From: Hymenobacter ruricola
GTDB lineage: Bacteria; Bacteroidota; Bacteroidia; Cytophagales; Hymenobacteraceae
Assembly (NCBI RefSeq): GCF_015694525.1
Contig: NZ_JADQDM010000003.1
Span: 124,001 to 188,000, forward strand
Length of the DNA: 64,000 nucleotides
Reading direction: 5' to 3'
Shown: piece by piece, positions 43,644 through 51,557 of the stretch
How the letters are laid out: each line of letters begins with the position of its first letter
How positions within the stretch are numbered: the first letter of the stretch is position 1
Translations under genes and position numbers: made by a program
Notes under the pieces: generated by a model
What the model saw: only the letters and a program-made list of their open reading frames with translations
What the model was told of the DNA's origin: nothing
The model's database searches: none

Positions 43644-43681
43644 CGTAGAAATACGGGGGTTAGCAAGCACGTATTTCTACG
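43644..43681. promoter_or_regulatory. Inverted-repeat operator candidate, copy 1
   Basis: CGTAGAAATACG (43644-43655) pairs perfectly with CGTATTTCTACG (43670-43681). The whole 38-bp segment, including the off-centre GGGGGTTA, resembles 46752-46790 in the same orientation. It lies 40 bp beyond the response-regulator stop and upstream of the tail-collar genes. Confidence 0.5.
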
Positions 43682-43721
43682 TGTATGGCCTCCCCAAATT
43701 AGTCGCCGCCACGGCATGTTG

Positions 43722-44390
43722 CTACATTTTCAGCATGCCGTGCTTGGCGGCAAACACCACCAGGCCGGCCACGTTGCGGGTGCCGGTTTTTTCCAGCAGC
43801 CGCTGCCAGTGGCCTTCCACCGTGCGCTTGCTGATGAAGAGGTGCGCGGCAATTTCGGCGGCCGTGAGCCCTTCGCAGATGAGGCGCAGCACGGCTTCCT
43901 CGCGCGGCGTGAAATGGTCGGACTCCAGCAGCCGGGCCGCCGGCAGCCGGGTGGGCTGCTGCACGCCCCGCATCAGGGCCCGCGAAATGCGGGGGGTGAA
44001 GTGGTGGCCCGTGGTGAGCACCTCCTCAATGGCCCGGACAAGCTCGTCCGGGCTGGCGTCTTTGGGCAGGTAGCTGCGGGCGCCCAGCTTCATCATCTGG
44101 GTGATGAACTTGTCGGCCGAGTGCATCGACAAGACGATGATTTTCAGGTTGGGGTACTGGGCGAGGAGGCGCTGGGCCACTTCGGGCCCGTCCATGTGGG
44201 GCATCTGCAGGTCGAGCAGCAGCACGTCGGGCAGGCGCCGCTCGCACACGGTCAGCAACTCGGGCAGCGTGGCGGCCTCGTCCACCTGCTCGACGTAGGG
44301 CAGGGCCTGTAGAATGTAGCGCAGCCCCTGCCGGAACATGGGGTGGTCGTCGAGCAGGGCAATGTGGGCGGGAAAAGAAGGGGAAGCCAT
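43722..44390 (-). CDS. LuxR-family (NarL/FixJ) response regulator
   Basis: A 222-residue cytoplasmic regulator. The receiver domain (about 8-125) has the acidic pair in LLDDHPMF, the phosphoacceptor aspartate in VLLLDLQMPHMDG and the conserved lysine in YLPKDAS. The LuxR helix-turn-helix (about 155-215) reads FTPREEAVLRLICEGLTAAE and FISKRTVEGHWQRLLEKTG. It is paired with the histidine kinase gene 60 bp upstream. LuxR-type regulators often bind inverted repeats, and one is found on each side of this gene cluster, so it is the leading candidate to bind them. Confidence 0.92.
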   Translation of the reverse strand: MASPSFPAHIALLDDHPMFRQGLRYILQALPYVEQVDEAATLPELLTVCERRLPDVLLLDLQMPHMDGPEVAQRLLAQYPNLKIIVLSMHSADKFITQMMKLGARSYLPKDASPDELVRAIEEVLTTGHHFTPRISRALMRGVQQPTRLPAARLLESDHFTPREEAVLRLICEGLTAAEIAAHLFISKRTVEGHWQRLLEKTGTRNVAGLVVFAAKHGMLKM

Positions 44391-44450
44391 TGCAGCGGGG
44401 TAGCCTAAGATGGGCGAAAGTAGGCAGTAATAATCAGACGAATGCCTACA

Positions 44451-45260
44451 TTATTCCGGGGTTTGCAGCTCAATCAGGAAATGCGTGCCGGGGGTGGCAA
44501 GGGCCGGCTGGTGCAGGCGCGCGCCCAGCATTTGCACGCGCACGTCGATGTTGCGCAGGCCCAGGCCGGCCACCCCGGCCGGCTGCAGGCCGCCCGCCGC
44601 CGGGGCCCGCAGCCCGCAGCCGTCGTCTTCCACCGACAGGGTCAGCCGCTGGCCCTGCTGCTGCAGCTTCACGCTGAGGCGGGTGGCGCCTTTGGCGTGC
44701 TTCAGGGCGTTGTGCACCAGCTCCTGGCAAATGCGGTAGAGGGCCAGCTCCTGGCGCAGGGGCAGTGGGCGCGGGTAGTGCAGCTCCAGGGCGATGGGCA
44801 GGGCGCCGGTTTCGTTGCCGATGTCGACGAGGTGTTGCAGGGCATCGGCCAGGCCGAAGCGGGCCAGCACCGCCGGGTAAAGGCTGTGCGAGATGCTGCG
44901 TGCGTCCTGCACGGCCGTGGCCATGAGTTCCTCGACCAGCGCCAGCAGCTCGGGCGAGTTGGCGGGCGTGGGCTGGCTGCTGAGGCGGTTCACCAGCAGC
45001 TTGGCCGTGGCCAGCGTGGAGCCGATGCCGTCGTGCAAATCCTGGCCAATGCGCTCGCGCTCGCCTTCCTGCGCTTCGATGATGGCGGCCAGCAAGGCCT
45101 GCTGGTGCTCGGTTTCGGCGGTGCGCAGGCGCAGCTGCTGCTGCAGCAGGCGCTTTTGGTAGGTGAAGAGGAACAGCAGCAGGCAGCCCGCCGCCAGCAG
45201 CATCATGCCAATGCCCCAGAACAGCAGTGAGCCAAAAGCTACTTCTTCGGGGGAAGCCAT
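44451..45260 (-). CDS. Sensor histidine kinase, HisKA_3 type
   Basis: A 269-residue kinase with one N-terminal membrane helix (about 9-33), no extracellular sensor domain, a HisKA_3 dimerisation domain with the phosphorylated histidine in GQDLHDGIGSTLA, and a HATPase_c domain (ELVHNALKHA for the N-box, DDGCGL and GLGLRNI for G-boxes). I choose the ATG giving MASPEEVAFG, which overlaps the previous gene by 22 bp; an ATG 21 bp upstream is possible. With almost no sensor of its own, it may sense through the membrane protein encoded just before it. Confidence 0.88.
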   Translation of the reverse strand: MASPEEVAFGSLLFWGIGMMLLAAGCLLLFLFTYQKRLLQQQLRLRTAETEHQQALLAAIIEAQEGERERIGQDLHDGIGSTLATAKLLVNRLSSQPTPANSPELLALVEELMATAVQDARSISHSLYPAVLARFGLADALQHLVDIGNETGALPIALELHYPRPLPLRQELALYRICQELVHNALKHAKGATRLSVKLQQQGQRLTLSVEDDGCGLRAPAAGGLQPAGVAGLGLRNIDVRVQMLGARLHQPALATPGTHFLIELQTPE

Positions 45261-45901
45261 AGGGCCAGGCTGTAGCAGCAATAAAGCGTGATAAACAGCA
45301 GGGTGTGCACCATCCAGACGTTCATGTTCAGGCCGTGCGAATAGCGGAGCAGAAAATTGCTAAACAAGGCAATCTGCAGGTAGCCCAGGCAGTAGATGGT
45401 GAGCCCGGCCGACACCCAGAACATGGGCTCGCGCTTGAGCTGCTGCACGCGCAGCTCGTGCAGCAGCTTGCGAAAGTAGAGGCCGATGAGCCCCAGCACC
45501 AGCACGCTTTGCAGCACCTGCTGGCCGGGGCGGAACTTCCAGAGGCTCCCCGCCGCGTAAAAGCTGTCGAACAGCACGTAGGCCGTGAAGCCGCCCACCA
45601 GCCAGGGCAGGGCCCGGGTGAAGCCCGGCGAGCGCAGGGTTTTGTCGTAGACCAGGGCCAGCAGCCCAAACTCGCCAATGGCGCACACGGGCATCAGAAA
45701 CAGGTTGTTCTGGTGGTAGAGCATCATCACCAGCCCCACGAGTTCGAGGGGCAGAATGAACCACATGAGCGCGGCCAGGTAGCGCAGGTTGAGGGGCAGG
45801 GAGCGAAAGCGCACCAGCCCAATGAAGGCCGCCACCACCACCGGCGCCGGCGAAACCCGGGCCAGAAGATGCGGCAGCGAAAGGTGGAAGAGGTCGGCCA
45901 T
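45239..45901 (-). CDS. Multi-pass membrane protein of a two-component cluster
   Basis: 220 residues with six or seven hydrophobic helices (for example VVVAAFIGLVRF, LAALMWFILPLELVGLVMML, VWMVHTLLFITLYCCYSLAL). No enzyme or transporter family is recognised. The gene overlaps the histidine kinase start, which suggests coupled expression and a partner role, perhaps as the sensor. The first ATG is used. Similar membrane proteins next to short LuxR-type kinases are familiar in Cytophagales, but I cannot name a characterised one. Confidence 0.7.
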   Translation of the reverse strand: MADLFHLSLPHLLARVSPAPVVVAAFIGLVRFRSLPLNLRYLAALMWFILPLELVGLVMMLYHQNNLFLMPVCAIGEFGLLALVYDKTLRSPGFTRALPWLVGGFTAYVLFDSFYAAGSLWKFRPGQQVLQSVLVLGLIGLYFRKLLHELRVQQLKREPMFWVSAGLTIYCLGYLQIALFSNFLLRYSHGLNMNVWMVHTLLFITLYCCYSLALWLPPKK

Positions 45902-45946
45902 CGGGGCAGCGGAAAGCTTCGGTGGGCAGGAGCGGCCGGGGCGCGG

Positions 45947-46639
45947 CTAGTCCATGGGCGGGCAGGGCGTCGATAGGTCGAAGAACCCGGCGCTGGCGGC
46001 CTTCGCTTGGGCCTGCTGGCTGGGGTCGAAGCGGCGCACCACCAGGCCAAAGGTTTGCGAGGGCGAGGTGGCCCCGGCCGCAACGTACTGGTGCAGGCCC
46101 AGCTTCAGGCGGATTTGCTGGTCGGTGTAGTCGGCCGTGTCGGTGAAGAGCGGCGCCAGAAAATCGTCGATTTCAAAGTTGTAGCCTTCGAGCGGCCCGT
46201 AGCTGGTCGTGAACATGGCCGTGGTCAGCGTGTCGGCGCCCAGCCAGTTGGCTTCCCACAGGCCGGCTAGGCCGCCGGGCACGGGCTCGGTGGGGAGCGA
46301 CGGGAACGGGGCCGCCATGGCGTCGGGCAGGTAGAAGGCCGTTAGCTGCCGGTTGTCGTCGTCGGAGGCAAACAGCACCAGCGAAAACCGGTACTGCTCG
46401 TCGGTTTGGACCGGCAGCAGCACAAAGCGGGCCTTGATGCGGCGCACGCCCACGGCCGAAACCAGCTCGATGATGCGCTGGATAGAGAATGTAGCGTAGG
46501 CCACGCGCTGGTCGCCATCGTTGAAATAGCCGGGGAGGTCGGGGTTGTCCAGCTCACTTATTTTGTTCAGCCACTGGGCAGCGTATTCCGTGTACAGTTC
46601 GGGGTCGAGGATGCTTTCGGAAGTAACGGTTGGGCGCAT
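45947..46639 (-). CDS. Hypothetical cytoplasmic protein upstream of the two-component genes
   Basis: 230 residues from the ATG giving MRPTVTSESILDPELY; an upstream in-frame start would add 31 low-likelihood residues. It has no signal peptide or membrane helix. It is rich in acidic and aromatic residues (FTTSYGPLEGYNFEIDDFLAP) with a conserved-looking QRIIELVSAVGVRRIKARFVLLP segment. I do not recognise the family. It is 45 bp upstream of the membrane-protein gene and preceded by the inverted-repeat motif at 46752-46790, so it probably heads the four-gene cluster. Confidence 0.6.
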   Translation of the reverse strand: MRPTVTSESILDPELYTEYAAQWLNKISELDNPDLPGYFNDGDQRVAYATFSIQRIIELVSAVGVRRIKARFVLLPVQTDEQYRFSLVLFASDDDNRQLTAFYLPDAMAAPFPSLPTEPVPGGLAGLWEANWLGADTLTTAMFTTSYGPLEGYNFEIDDFLAPLFTDTADYTDQQIRLKLGLHQYVAAGATSPSQTFGLVVRRFDPSQQAQAKAASAGFFDLSTPCPPMD

Positions 46640-46751
46640 GGGAAATGTGGGCGTAAAAAGTGGTGAAAAAAGCGGTGGCCGGGTTGCCGGTGGCCCGAAG
46701 CCAGCGCTTCGGACCTGGCAAAGGAACAGCACTGCCGGGGTTCGGACAGCG

Positions 46752-46790
46752 GGTAAAAATACGGGGGATTAAAAACCACGTATTTCTACG
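46752..46790. promoter_or_regulatory. Inverted-repeat operator candidate, copy 2
   Basis: GTAAAAATACG and CGTATTTCTAC form an inverted repeat with one mismatch, with ACGGGGGATTA between, closely matching 43644-43681. It ends 113-151 bp upstream of the first gene of the two-component cluster. Confidence 0.5.
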
Positions 46791-46879
46791 GGGTACCGGT
46801 CCTGTTTTCCGGTGGTTTTCGGGCTGCTTGAGTTTGCAGGACTCGGAGGGCGCCGTGGGCCCGGCCGGTGAGAAGTCCT

Positions 46880-47896
46880 TCAGTCCAGCTCTACCATGGC
46901 CTTGATGACGCCGTTGGCAGGGTCGAGCCAGCCCTCAAACTCGGTTTTTACTGCATCGAACCGCACGCGGTGCGAGATGTAGGTGGTGGGCTGCACCAGG
47001 CCCTGCTTCACGGACCGGATGACGTGCTCAAAATCGGCCCGGGTGGCGTTGCGGCTGCTCATGAGCGTGGCTTCGCGCTTGTGAAATTCCGGGTGTGAAA
47101 AGCTGATGTCGCCCTTTTGCAAACCCACCAGCACGAAGCGCCCGCCGTGCGCCAGGTACGGAAACGCGCCCAGAATGGCCTGCCGGCTGCCCGTGGCGTC
47201 AATCACCACGGTGGGCATGTCGCCGTGGGTGAGGGCGGCCAGCTGCGCCGCCACGTCGGGCGCCAGCGCGTTGAGGGTGTGGGCCACGCCCAGCTTCTGC
47301 TGGCAAAAGGCCAGGCGCTGCTCGTTGATATCCAGGGCAATGACCTGCCCGCCCGCGATGCGCGCAAACTCCATCACGCCCAGCCCGATGGGGCCGGCGC
47401 CCACCACCAGCACAAACTCGCCGGGCTGCACGCCGGCCCGCCGCACGCCGTGCGCGCCGATGGCCAGCGGCTCGACCAGGGCCAGCTCGTCGTAGCTCAG
47501 GCCTTCGCCGTGCACCAGCTTGTCGGCCGGCACCGCCACCACATCGGTCATGCCGCCGTCCATGTGCACGCCAAATACCCGGATGCTGGCGCAGCAGTTG
47601 GGCAGGCCCCGGCGGCAGGCAATGCAGTGCCCGCAGTTGAAATACGGAATGAACGTGACGGCCTCGCCCGGCGCAAAGCCCGGCGCGCCGCCGGCGTCCA
47701 GCAGCTCGGCGGCCAGCTCGTGGCCCAGCACCCGCGGGTAGTTGAAAAAAGGCTGCGTGCCCTGAAACGCGTGCAAATCGGTGCCGCAGATGCCAATGCG
47801 CCGGATGCGCAGCAGCGCCTGGCCGGGCTGGGCGGTGGGGTGGGGGTGCTGCTGGTAGGCAAACTGGCCGGGCTCAAGGCAGACGAGGGTATTCAA
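46880..47896 (-). CDS. Zinc-dependent medium-chain alcohol/sugar dehydrogenase
   Basis: A 338-residue NAD(P)-dependent dehydrogenase of the threonine/sorbitol dehydrogenase type. The catalytic zinc site shows GICGTDLHAF and GHE. The structural zinc loop shows NCGHCIACRRGLPNCC with its four cysteines, and the Rossmann loop is VVGAGPIGLG. It is last in a run of sugar-acid genes. By context it may oxidise a sugar, a deoxy-sugar acid or lactaldehyde in the oxidative fucose-type pathway. Which step cannot be told from sequence. It is separated from the preceding SDR gene by an AT-rich inverted repeat. Confidence 0.8.
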   Translation of the reverse strand: MNTLVCLEPGQFAYQQHPHPTAQPGQALLRIRRIGICGTDLHAFQGTQPFFNYPRVLGHELAAELLDAGGAPGFAPGEAVTFIPYFNCGHCIACRRGLPNCCASIRVFGVHMDGGMTDVVAVPADKLVHGEGLSYDELALVEPLAIGAHGVRRAGVQPGEFVLVVGAGPIGLGVMEFARIAGGQVIALDINEQRLAFCQQKLGVAHTLNALAPDVAAQLAALTHGDMPTVVIDATGSRQAILGAFPYLAHGGRFVLVGLQKGDISFSHPEFHKREATLMSSRNATRADFEHVIRSVKQGLVQPTTYISHRVRFDAVKTEFEGWLDPANGVIKAMVELD

Positions 47897-47913
47897 GGGA
47901 ATTGTGAATTAGG

Positions 47914-47981
47914 AATTATGAATTCTGAATTAGAAACCAGAATCAGAATGCGCCAAAAGCGCCAATTCAGAATTCATAATT
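47914..47981. repeat. AT-rich inverted repeat
   Basis: AATTATGAATTCTGAATT (47914-47931) is the exact complement of 47964-47981. It is strikingly AT-rich within GC-rich flanks and fills the 103-bp gap between two sugar-catabolic genes. It is unlike the other palindromes. Confidence 0.8.
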
Positions 47982-47999
47982 TTTAATTCATACTTAAAA

Positions 48000-48788
48000 T
48001 CAAGCGTTGGCCAGGGCGCGGTCGAGGTGCACGTAGCCGCCGTCGATGTGCAGAATCTGGCCGGTGGTGTGGCTGCTGCGGTGGGAGAGCAGGAAGGCCG
48101 TGGTGTTGGCCAGCTCCTCGGCGGTGGTCATGCGGTTGCCGAGCGGAATTTTGCTGGTGATTTCGCGCAGCTTTTCCTCGGGGTTGGGCAGGGTCTGAAT
48201 CCAGGTTTCGTAGGCGGGCGTCCAGCATTCGGCCACCATCACGGCGTTCACGCGGATGCCGTACTTGAGCAGCTCCACGGCCCACTCGCGGGTGAGGGCG
48301 TTGCGGGCGCCGTTGGCGGCGGCGTAGGCGGAGGTGTTGCCCTGGCCGGTTTCGGCGGTTTTGGAGGTGATGTTGACGATGGCGCCCTGCGACTTTTTCA
48401 GCTCGGGCAGCGCGTGGTGGGCCATGAGGTAGTAATGCACCACGTTGCGGTGCAGGCTCTGCATGAAGCCCGCGTAGTCGCCGCTTTCCAGGCCCACGCC
48501 GTCGTTCACGCCGGCGTTGTTCACCAAGCCGTCGATGCGGCCAAACTGCGCGACGACGGCCTGCACGGCACGGGCGCACTCGTCGGGTTCGGATAACTCG
48601 GCAGCTACCTGCCAGGCCTGGCCGCCAGCGGCTGCAATGGATACTACGGTTTGCTGGTTATCGGCTTCGTTGCGGCCCACGATGACCGGAATGGCGCCCT
48701 CCTGGGCCAGCACGCGCGAGATGCCTTCGCCGATGCCCTTGGCCCCGCCCGTGACGATGATGACCTTGTGTTGAAGCTGCAAATCCAT
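48000..48788 (-). CDS. SDR-family dehydrogenase, L-fucose dehydrogenase-like, atypical active site
   Basis: A 262-residue short-chain dehydrogenase, by context probably oxidising L-fucose (or a related sugar) to the lactone. It has TGGAKGIG (nucleotide loop), NNAG and the catalytic serine in NITSKT (S142). The usual Tyr-x-x-x-Lys is Y155-A-A-A-N159: the codon is AAC, so the lysine is replaced by asparagine. The following segment ARNALTREWAVELLKYGIRV is well conserved, so the gene does not look decayed. Start at ATG giving MDLQLQHKVI. It sits 12 bp after the amidohydrolase gene. Confidence 0.8.
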   Translation of the reverse strand: MDLQLQHKVIIVTGGAKGIGEGISRVLAQEGAIPVIVGRNEADNQQTVVSIAAAGGQAWQVAAELSEPDECARAVQAVVAQFGRIDGLVNNAGVNDGVGLESGDYAGFMQSLHRNVVHYYLMAHHALPELKKSQGAIVNITSKTAETGQGNTSAYAAANGARNALTREWAVELLKYGIRVNAVMVAECWTPAYETWIQTLPNPEEKLREITSKIPLGNRMTTAEELANTTAFLLSHRSSHTTGQILHIDGGYVHLDRALANA

Positions 48789-48799
48789 GCGAATGGGGA

Positions 48800-49630
48800 T
48801 TATAGATGGTAGAAAGCCACGGCGTTGTCGCCCCAGAACCCGGCCTGCTCGGCGGCGGAAAAGGGTTTCATGTAGTCTTCCAACATGCCCAGTGCCCGGC
48901 TGTAGCCGCCGGCCACGTTGCACACCGGCCAGTCAGACCCGAACATCAACCGCCCGGGCCCGAAGGCATCAAAAGCGGCGTCCAGATACGGCCGAAAATC
49001 GGCTGGTTGCCAATGCTGCCAGTCGGCTTCCGTCACCAGTCCCGATACTTTGCAACTCACGTTTTCGTGCGCGGCCAGCGCCTGCAAGTCCCGGCGCCAC
49101 GGCTCCATTTCGCCCGCCTTGATGAGGGGCTTGGCCAGGTGGTCGAGCACGAAGGGCTGGTTTGGAAAGGCGGCTGCCAGTTCGGCGGCGTAGCCCAGCT
49201 GGTCGGGAAAAATCAAGACGTCGTAAGTGAAGCCGTGCGCGGCCAGTGCGCCGATGCCTTGCCGAAAATTGGGCTTCAGCATCAGGGCACGGTCGGCTTC
49301 GCCTTGCAGCACGTGCCGGAAGCCTTTCAGCTTCTCGAACCGGCTGTAGTAAGCCAGTCGCTCGGCCACGTTTTGCGCTTGCAAATCAACCCAGCCCACC
49401 ACGCCTCGGATGAAGTCGTGCGCGGCGGCATTGGCTAGCTGAAACTCGTTCTCGGCTTCGGTCTGGTCAGATTGCACCGCCACGCAGCCGTCGAAGCCGT
49501 GCTGCTGCAGAATGGGCGCCAAATCCGCCGGCAAAAAGTCGCGCCGGATGGTGGCCATGTCGTCGCTTATCCAGGCGTCGCGCACGGCATCGAACCGCCA
49601 GAAGTGCTGGTGGGCGTCAATTCTGGCCAT
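48800..49630 (-). CDS. Amidohydrolase family 2, L-fuconolactonase-like
   Basis: A 276-residue TIM-barrel metal hydrolase of the amidohydrolase-related family that opens sugar lactones such as L-fucono-1,4-lactone or L-rhamnono-lactone. It starts MARIDAHQHFW with the HxH metal motif. It has FVLDHLAKP and GSDWPVCNVAGGY with the catalytic aspartate near the C-terminus. It overlaps the FAH gene by 14 bp and is followed 11 bp later by the SDR gene, a tight operon. Lactone type is inferred from neighbours. Confidence 0.85.
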   Translation of the reverse strand: MARIDAHQHFWRFDAVRDAWISDDMATIRRDFLPADLAPILQQHGFDGCVAVQSDQTEAENEFQLANAAAHDFIRGVVGWVDLQAQNVAERLAYYSRFEKLKGFRHVLQGEADRALMLKPNFRQGIGALAAHGFTYDVLIFPDQLGYAAELAAAFPNQPFVLDHLAKPLIKAGEMEPWRRDLQALAAHENVSCKVSGLVTEADWQHWQPADFRPYLDAAFDAFGPGRLMFGSDWPVCNVAGGYSRALGMLEDYMKPFSAAEQAGFWGDNAVAFYHL

Positions 49631-50474
49631 AGGCTTTCACGGTTTGGCGCGAGGTGCCCAGGCCGGTGATGCCCAGCTCCACCACGTCGCCGGGCTTCAG
49701 GTACACGGGCGGCTTCAGGCCCAGGCCCACGCCGGCGGGCGTGCCCGTCGAGATGATGTCGCCGGGCAGCAGCGTCATGAACTGGCTGAGGTAGGAAATC
49801 AGGAAGGGAATCCGGAAAATGAGGTTGGCCGTGGTGCCGTCCTGCATCATCTGCCCGTTCACGCTCAGCCAGAGGCGCAGGTTGTCCACGTCGCCCACCT
49901 CGTCGGGCGTGGCCAGGAAGGGGCCCACCGGCGCGAAGGTGTCGCAGCCCTTGCCCTTGTCCCAGGTGCCGTGGCGCTCCAGCTGAAACTCGCGCTCCGA
50001 CACGTCGTTGTGCAGCGCGTAGCCGGCGATGTACTCGTGGGCGTCGGCCTCGTCCACGTAGCTGGCCCGCTTGCCTATGACGACGGCCAGCTCCACTTCC
50101 CAGTCGGTTTTCACCGAGTTTTTGGGAATCACCAGGTCGTCGTTCGGGCCCACGTAGGCCGTGGTCGATTTCATGAACAGCACCGGCTCGGGCGGCGGGG
50201 TGGCGCCGGTTTCGCGGGCGTGGTCGGCGTAGTTCAGCCCGATGCAGAGCAGCTTGGACGGCCGGGCCACCGGCGGGCCCAGCCGCTCGCCGGCCGGGAT
50301 TTCGGGGAGCGTGCCGTCGTTCGCTTGCAGAAACTGGGCGAGGCGCGCGAGGCCGTCGGTGGCAAAAAAGGCTTCGTTGTAGTCTTCGCCAAAAGCCGAG
50401 GCGTCGTAGCGCCGGTCGTGGAGGATGACGCCGGGCTTTTCCTGGCCGGGCTGGCCGTAGCGGATGAGTTTCAT
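49617..50474 (-). CDS. Fumarylacetoacetate hydrolase family protein, 2,4-diketo-3-deoxy-fuconate hydrolase-like
   Basis: A 285-residue FAH-family metal-dependent C-C hydrolase. In the oxidative fucose pathway this enzyme cleaves 2,4-diketo-3-deoxy-L-fuconate to pyruvate and L-lactate. It has the family motifs CIGLNYADHARETG, DWEVELAVVIGKR (metal ligand region), GKGCDTFAPVGPFL and ISTGTPAGVGLG. I start at the ATG giving MKLIRYGQPGQ; the frame upstream runs into a palindrome. Ureidoglycolate lyase or fumarylpyruvase are alternative labels in this family. Confidence 0.85.
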   Translation of the reverse strand: MKLIRYGQPGQEKPGVILHDRRYDASAFGEDYNEAFFATDGLARLAQFLQANDGTLPEIPAGERLGPPVARPSKLLCIGLNYADHARETGATPPPEPVLFMKSTTAYVGPNDDLVIPKNSVKTDWEVELAVVIGKRASYVDEADAHEYIAGYALHNDVSEREFQLERHGTWDKGKGCDTFAPVGPFLATPDEVGDVDNLRLWLSVNGQMMQDGTTANLIFRIPFLISYLSQFMTLLPGDIISTGTPAGVGLGLKPPVYLKPGDVVELGITGLGTSRQTVKAYGQN

Positions 50475-50497
50475 GGGGATGTTCTGGGTTGGTGTGA

Positions 50498-50592
50498 GAA
50501 CGTCATGCCGAGCGCAGCGAAGCATCGTTACCTCGGAAGTAAATAATTACGCTGCTCGGTAAAGATGCTTCGCTGCGCTCGGCATGACGTTC
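50498..50592. repeat. Intergenic palindrome (GAGCGCAGCGA family), 29-bp arms
   Basis: Perfect inverted repeat, 50498-50526 against 50564-50592, between the two genes of the fucose-type run. Nearly the same arms as at 8564-8660. Confidence 0.85.
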
Positions 50593-50605
50593 CTGTAGTG
50601 TCCTG
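50560..50605 (-). promoter_or_regulatory. Possible CAGGA site upstream of the FAH gene
   Basis: On the minus strand CAGGACACTACAGGA begins at 50605, with half-sites 10 bp apart as in the rha promoters. CTTTA (not TTTG) ends at 50560, 46 bp away. It overlaps a palindrome, so chance overlap is possible. Confidence 0.3.
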
Positions 50606-50631
50606 TATGGCCGGACTACCGTGAATGCGCG

Positions 50632-51396
50632 CTACGTGTTCAGCTTGATGAACCCGCCGTCCAGCGGGTAGTCGCAGCCGGTCACGAAGCCGGCTTCATC
50701 CGAGCTCAGGTACAGGGCCAGGGCGGCCACTTCGTCGGGCTGGCCCATGCGGCCGATGGGCTGGCTTTGGGAAAGCTTGTCGAAGATTTCGGTTTCCCGG
50801 CCGGCGTAGTTTTTGGCGATGAAGCCGTCCACGAACGGCGTGTGCACGCGGGCCGGCGAGATGCTGTTGCAGCGGATGTTGCTGCCGAGGTAGTCGCGGG
50901 CCACCGAGAGCGTCATGGCGAAAAGGGCGCCCTTGCTCATGGAGTAGGCCAGGCGGTCGGTGAGGCCCACGTGGGCCGCGATAGAGGCCATGTTCACGAT
51001 GGCGCCGCCGCCCTGGGCCTTCATTAGCGGCACGGCGGCGAAGAGGCAGTTGTAGGCGCCCTTCACGTTCACCTGGTACACACGGTCGAAATCGGCCTCG
51101 GAGGTGGTTTCCACGGTGCCCACGTGCGCGATGCCCGCGTTGTTGACCAGAATATCGACCCGGCCCAGGGCCTGGAAGGTGGCCACCACAGCGGCCTGTT
51201 GGCTGACGTCGGCGGCGTGCACGGCGGCCGTGCCGCCGGCCTCTTGGATTTCGGCCACCACTGCCTGGCCGGCGTCGGCGTTCAGCTCGATGAGGTGGAC
51301 GGCGGCGCCCTGGCGGGCAAAGAGCAGCGCAATGGCCCGGCCAATGCCGCTGCCGCCGCCGGTGATGACGGCGGTTTTTCCGGTTAAACTAAACAT
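50632..51396 (-). CDS. SDR-family dehydrogenase, 2-keto-3-deoxy-L-fuconate dehydrogenase-like
   Basis: A 254-residue short-chain dehydrogenase. Complete motifs: TGGGSGIG (residues about 11-18), NNAG, catalytic serine in NMASIAA and YSMSK. By context it probably oxidises 2-keto-3-deoxy-L-fuconate at C4 to feed the FAH hydrolase downstream. The ATG giving MFSLTGKTAVITGG is the natural SDR start; longer frames upstream are unsupported. It follows the SusD gene by about 160 bp. The L-fuconate dehydratase needed for a full pathway is not in the window. Confidence 0.82.
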   Translation of the reverse strand: MFSLTGKTAVITGGGSGIGRAIALLFARQGAAVHLIELNADAGQAVVAEIQEAGGTAAVHAADVSQQAAVVATFQALGRVDILVNNAGIAHVGTVETTSEADFDRVYQVNVKGAYNCLFAAVPLMKAQGGGAIVNMASIAAHVGLTDRLAYSMSKGALFAMTLSVARDYLGSNIRCNSISPARVHTPFVDGFIAKNYAGRETEIFDKLSQSQPIGRMGQPDEVAALALYLSSDEAGFVTGCDYPLDGGFIKLNT

Positions 51397-51557
51397 AGGG
51401 AAGGAACTAGGAAGAGAGTAGCGAATGAAGGCGAGAGGGCGTCCGGCCGTAGCCGGCCGGGGGCTCATGGCCCGCCAGATATGCCAATGCGCCGCCATCC
51501 GGGTAGGACAACGACGCATTGACAGGTAAGCTGTTAAATCAGCGTGGCCGCGGGGCC

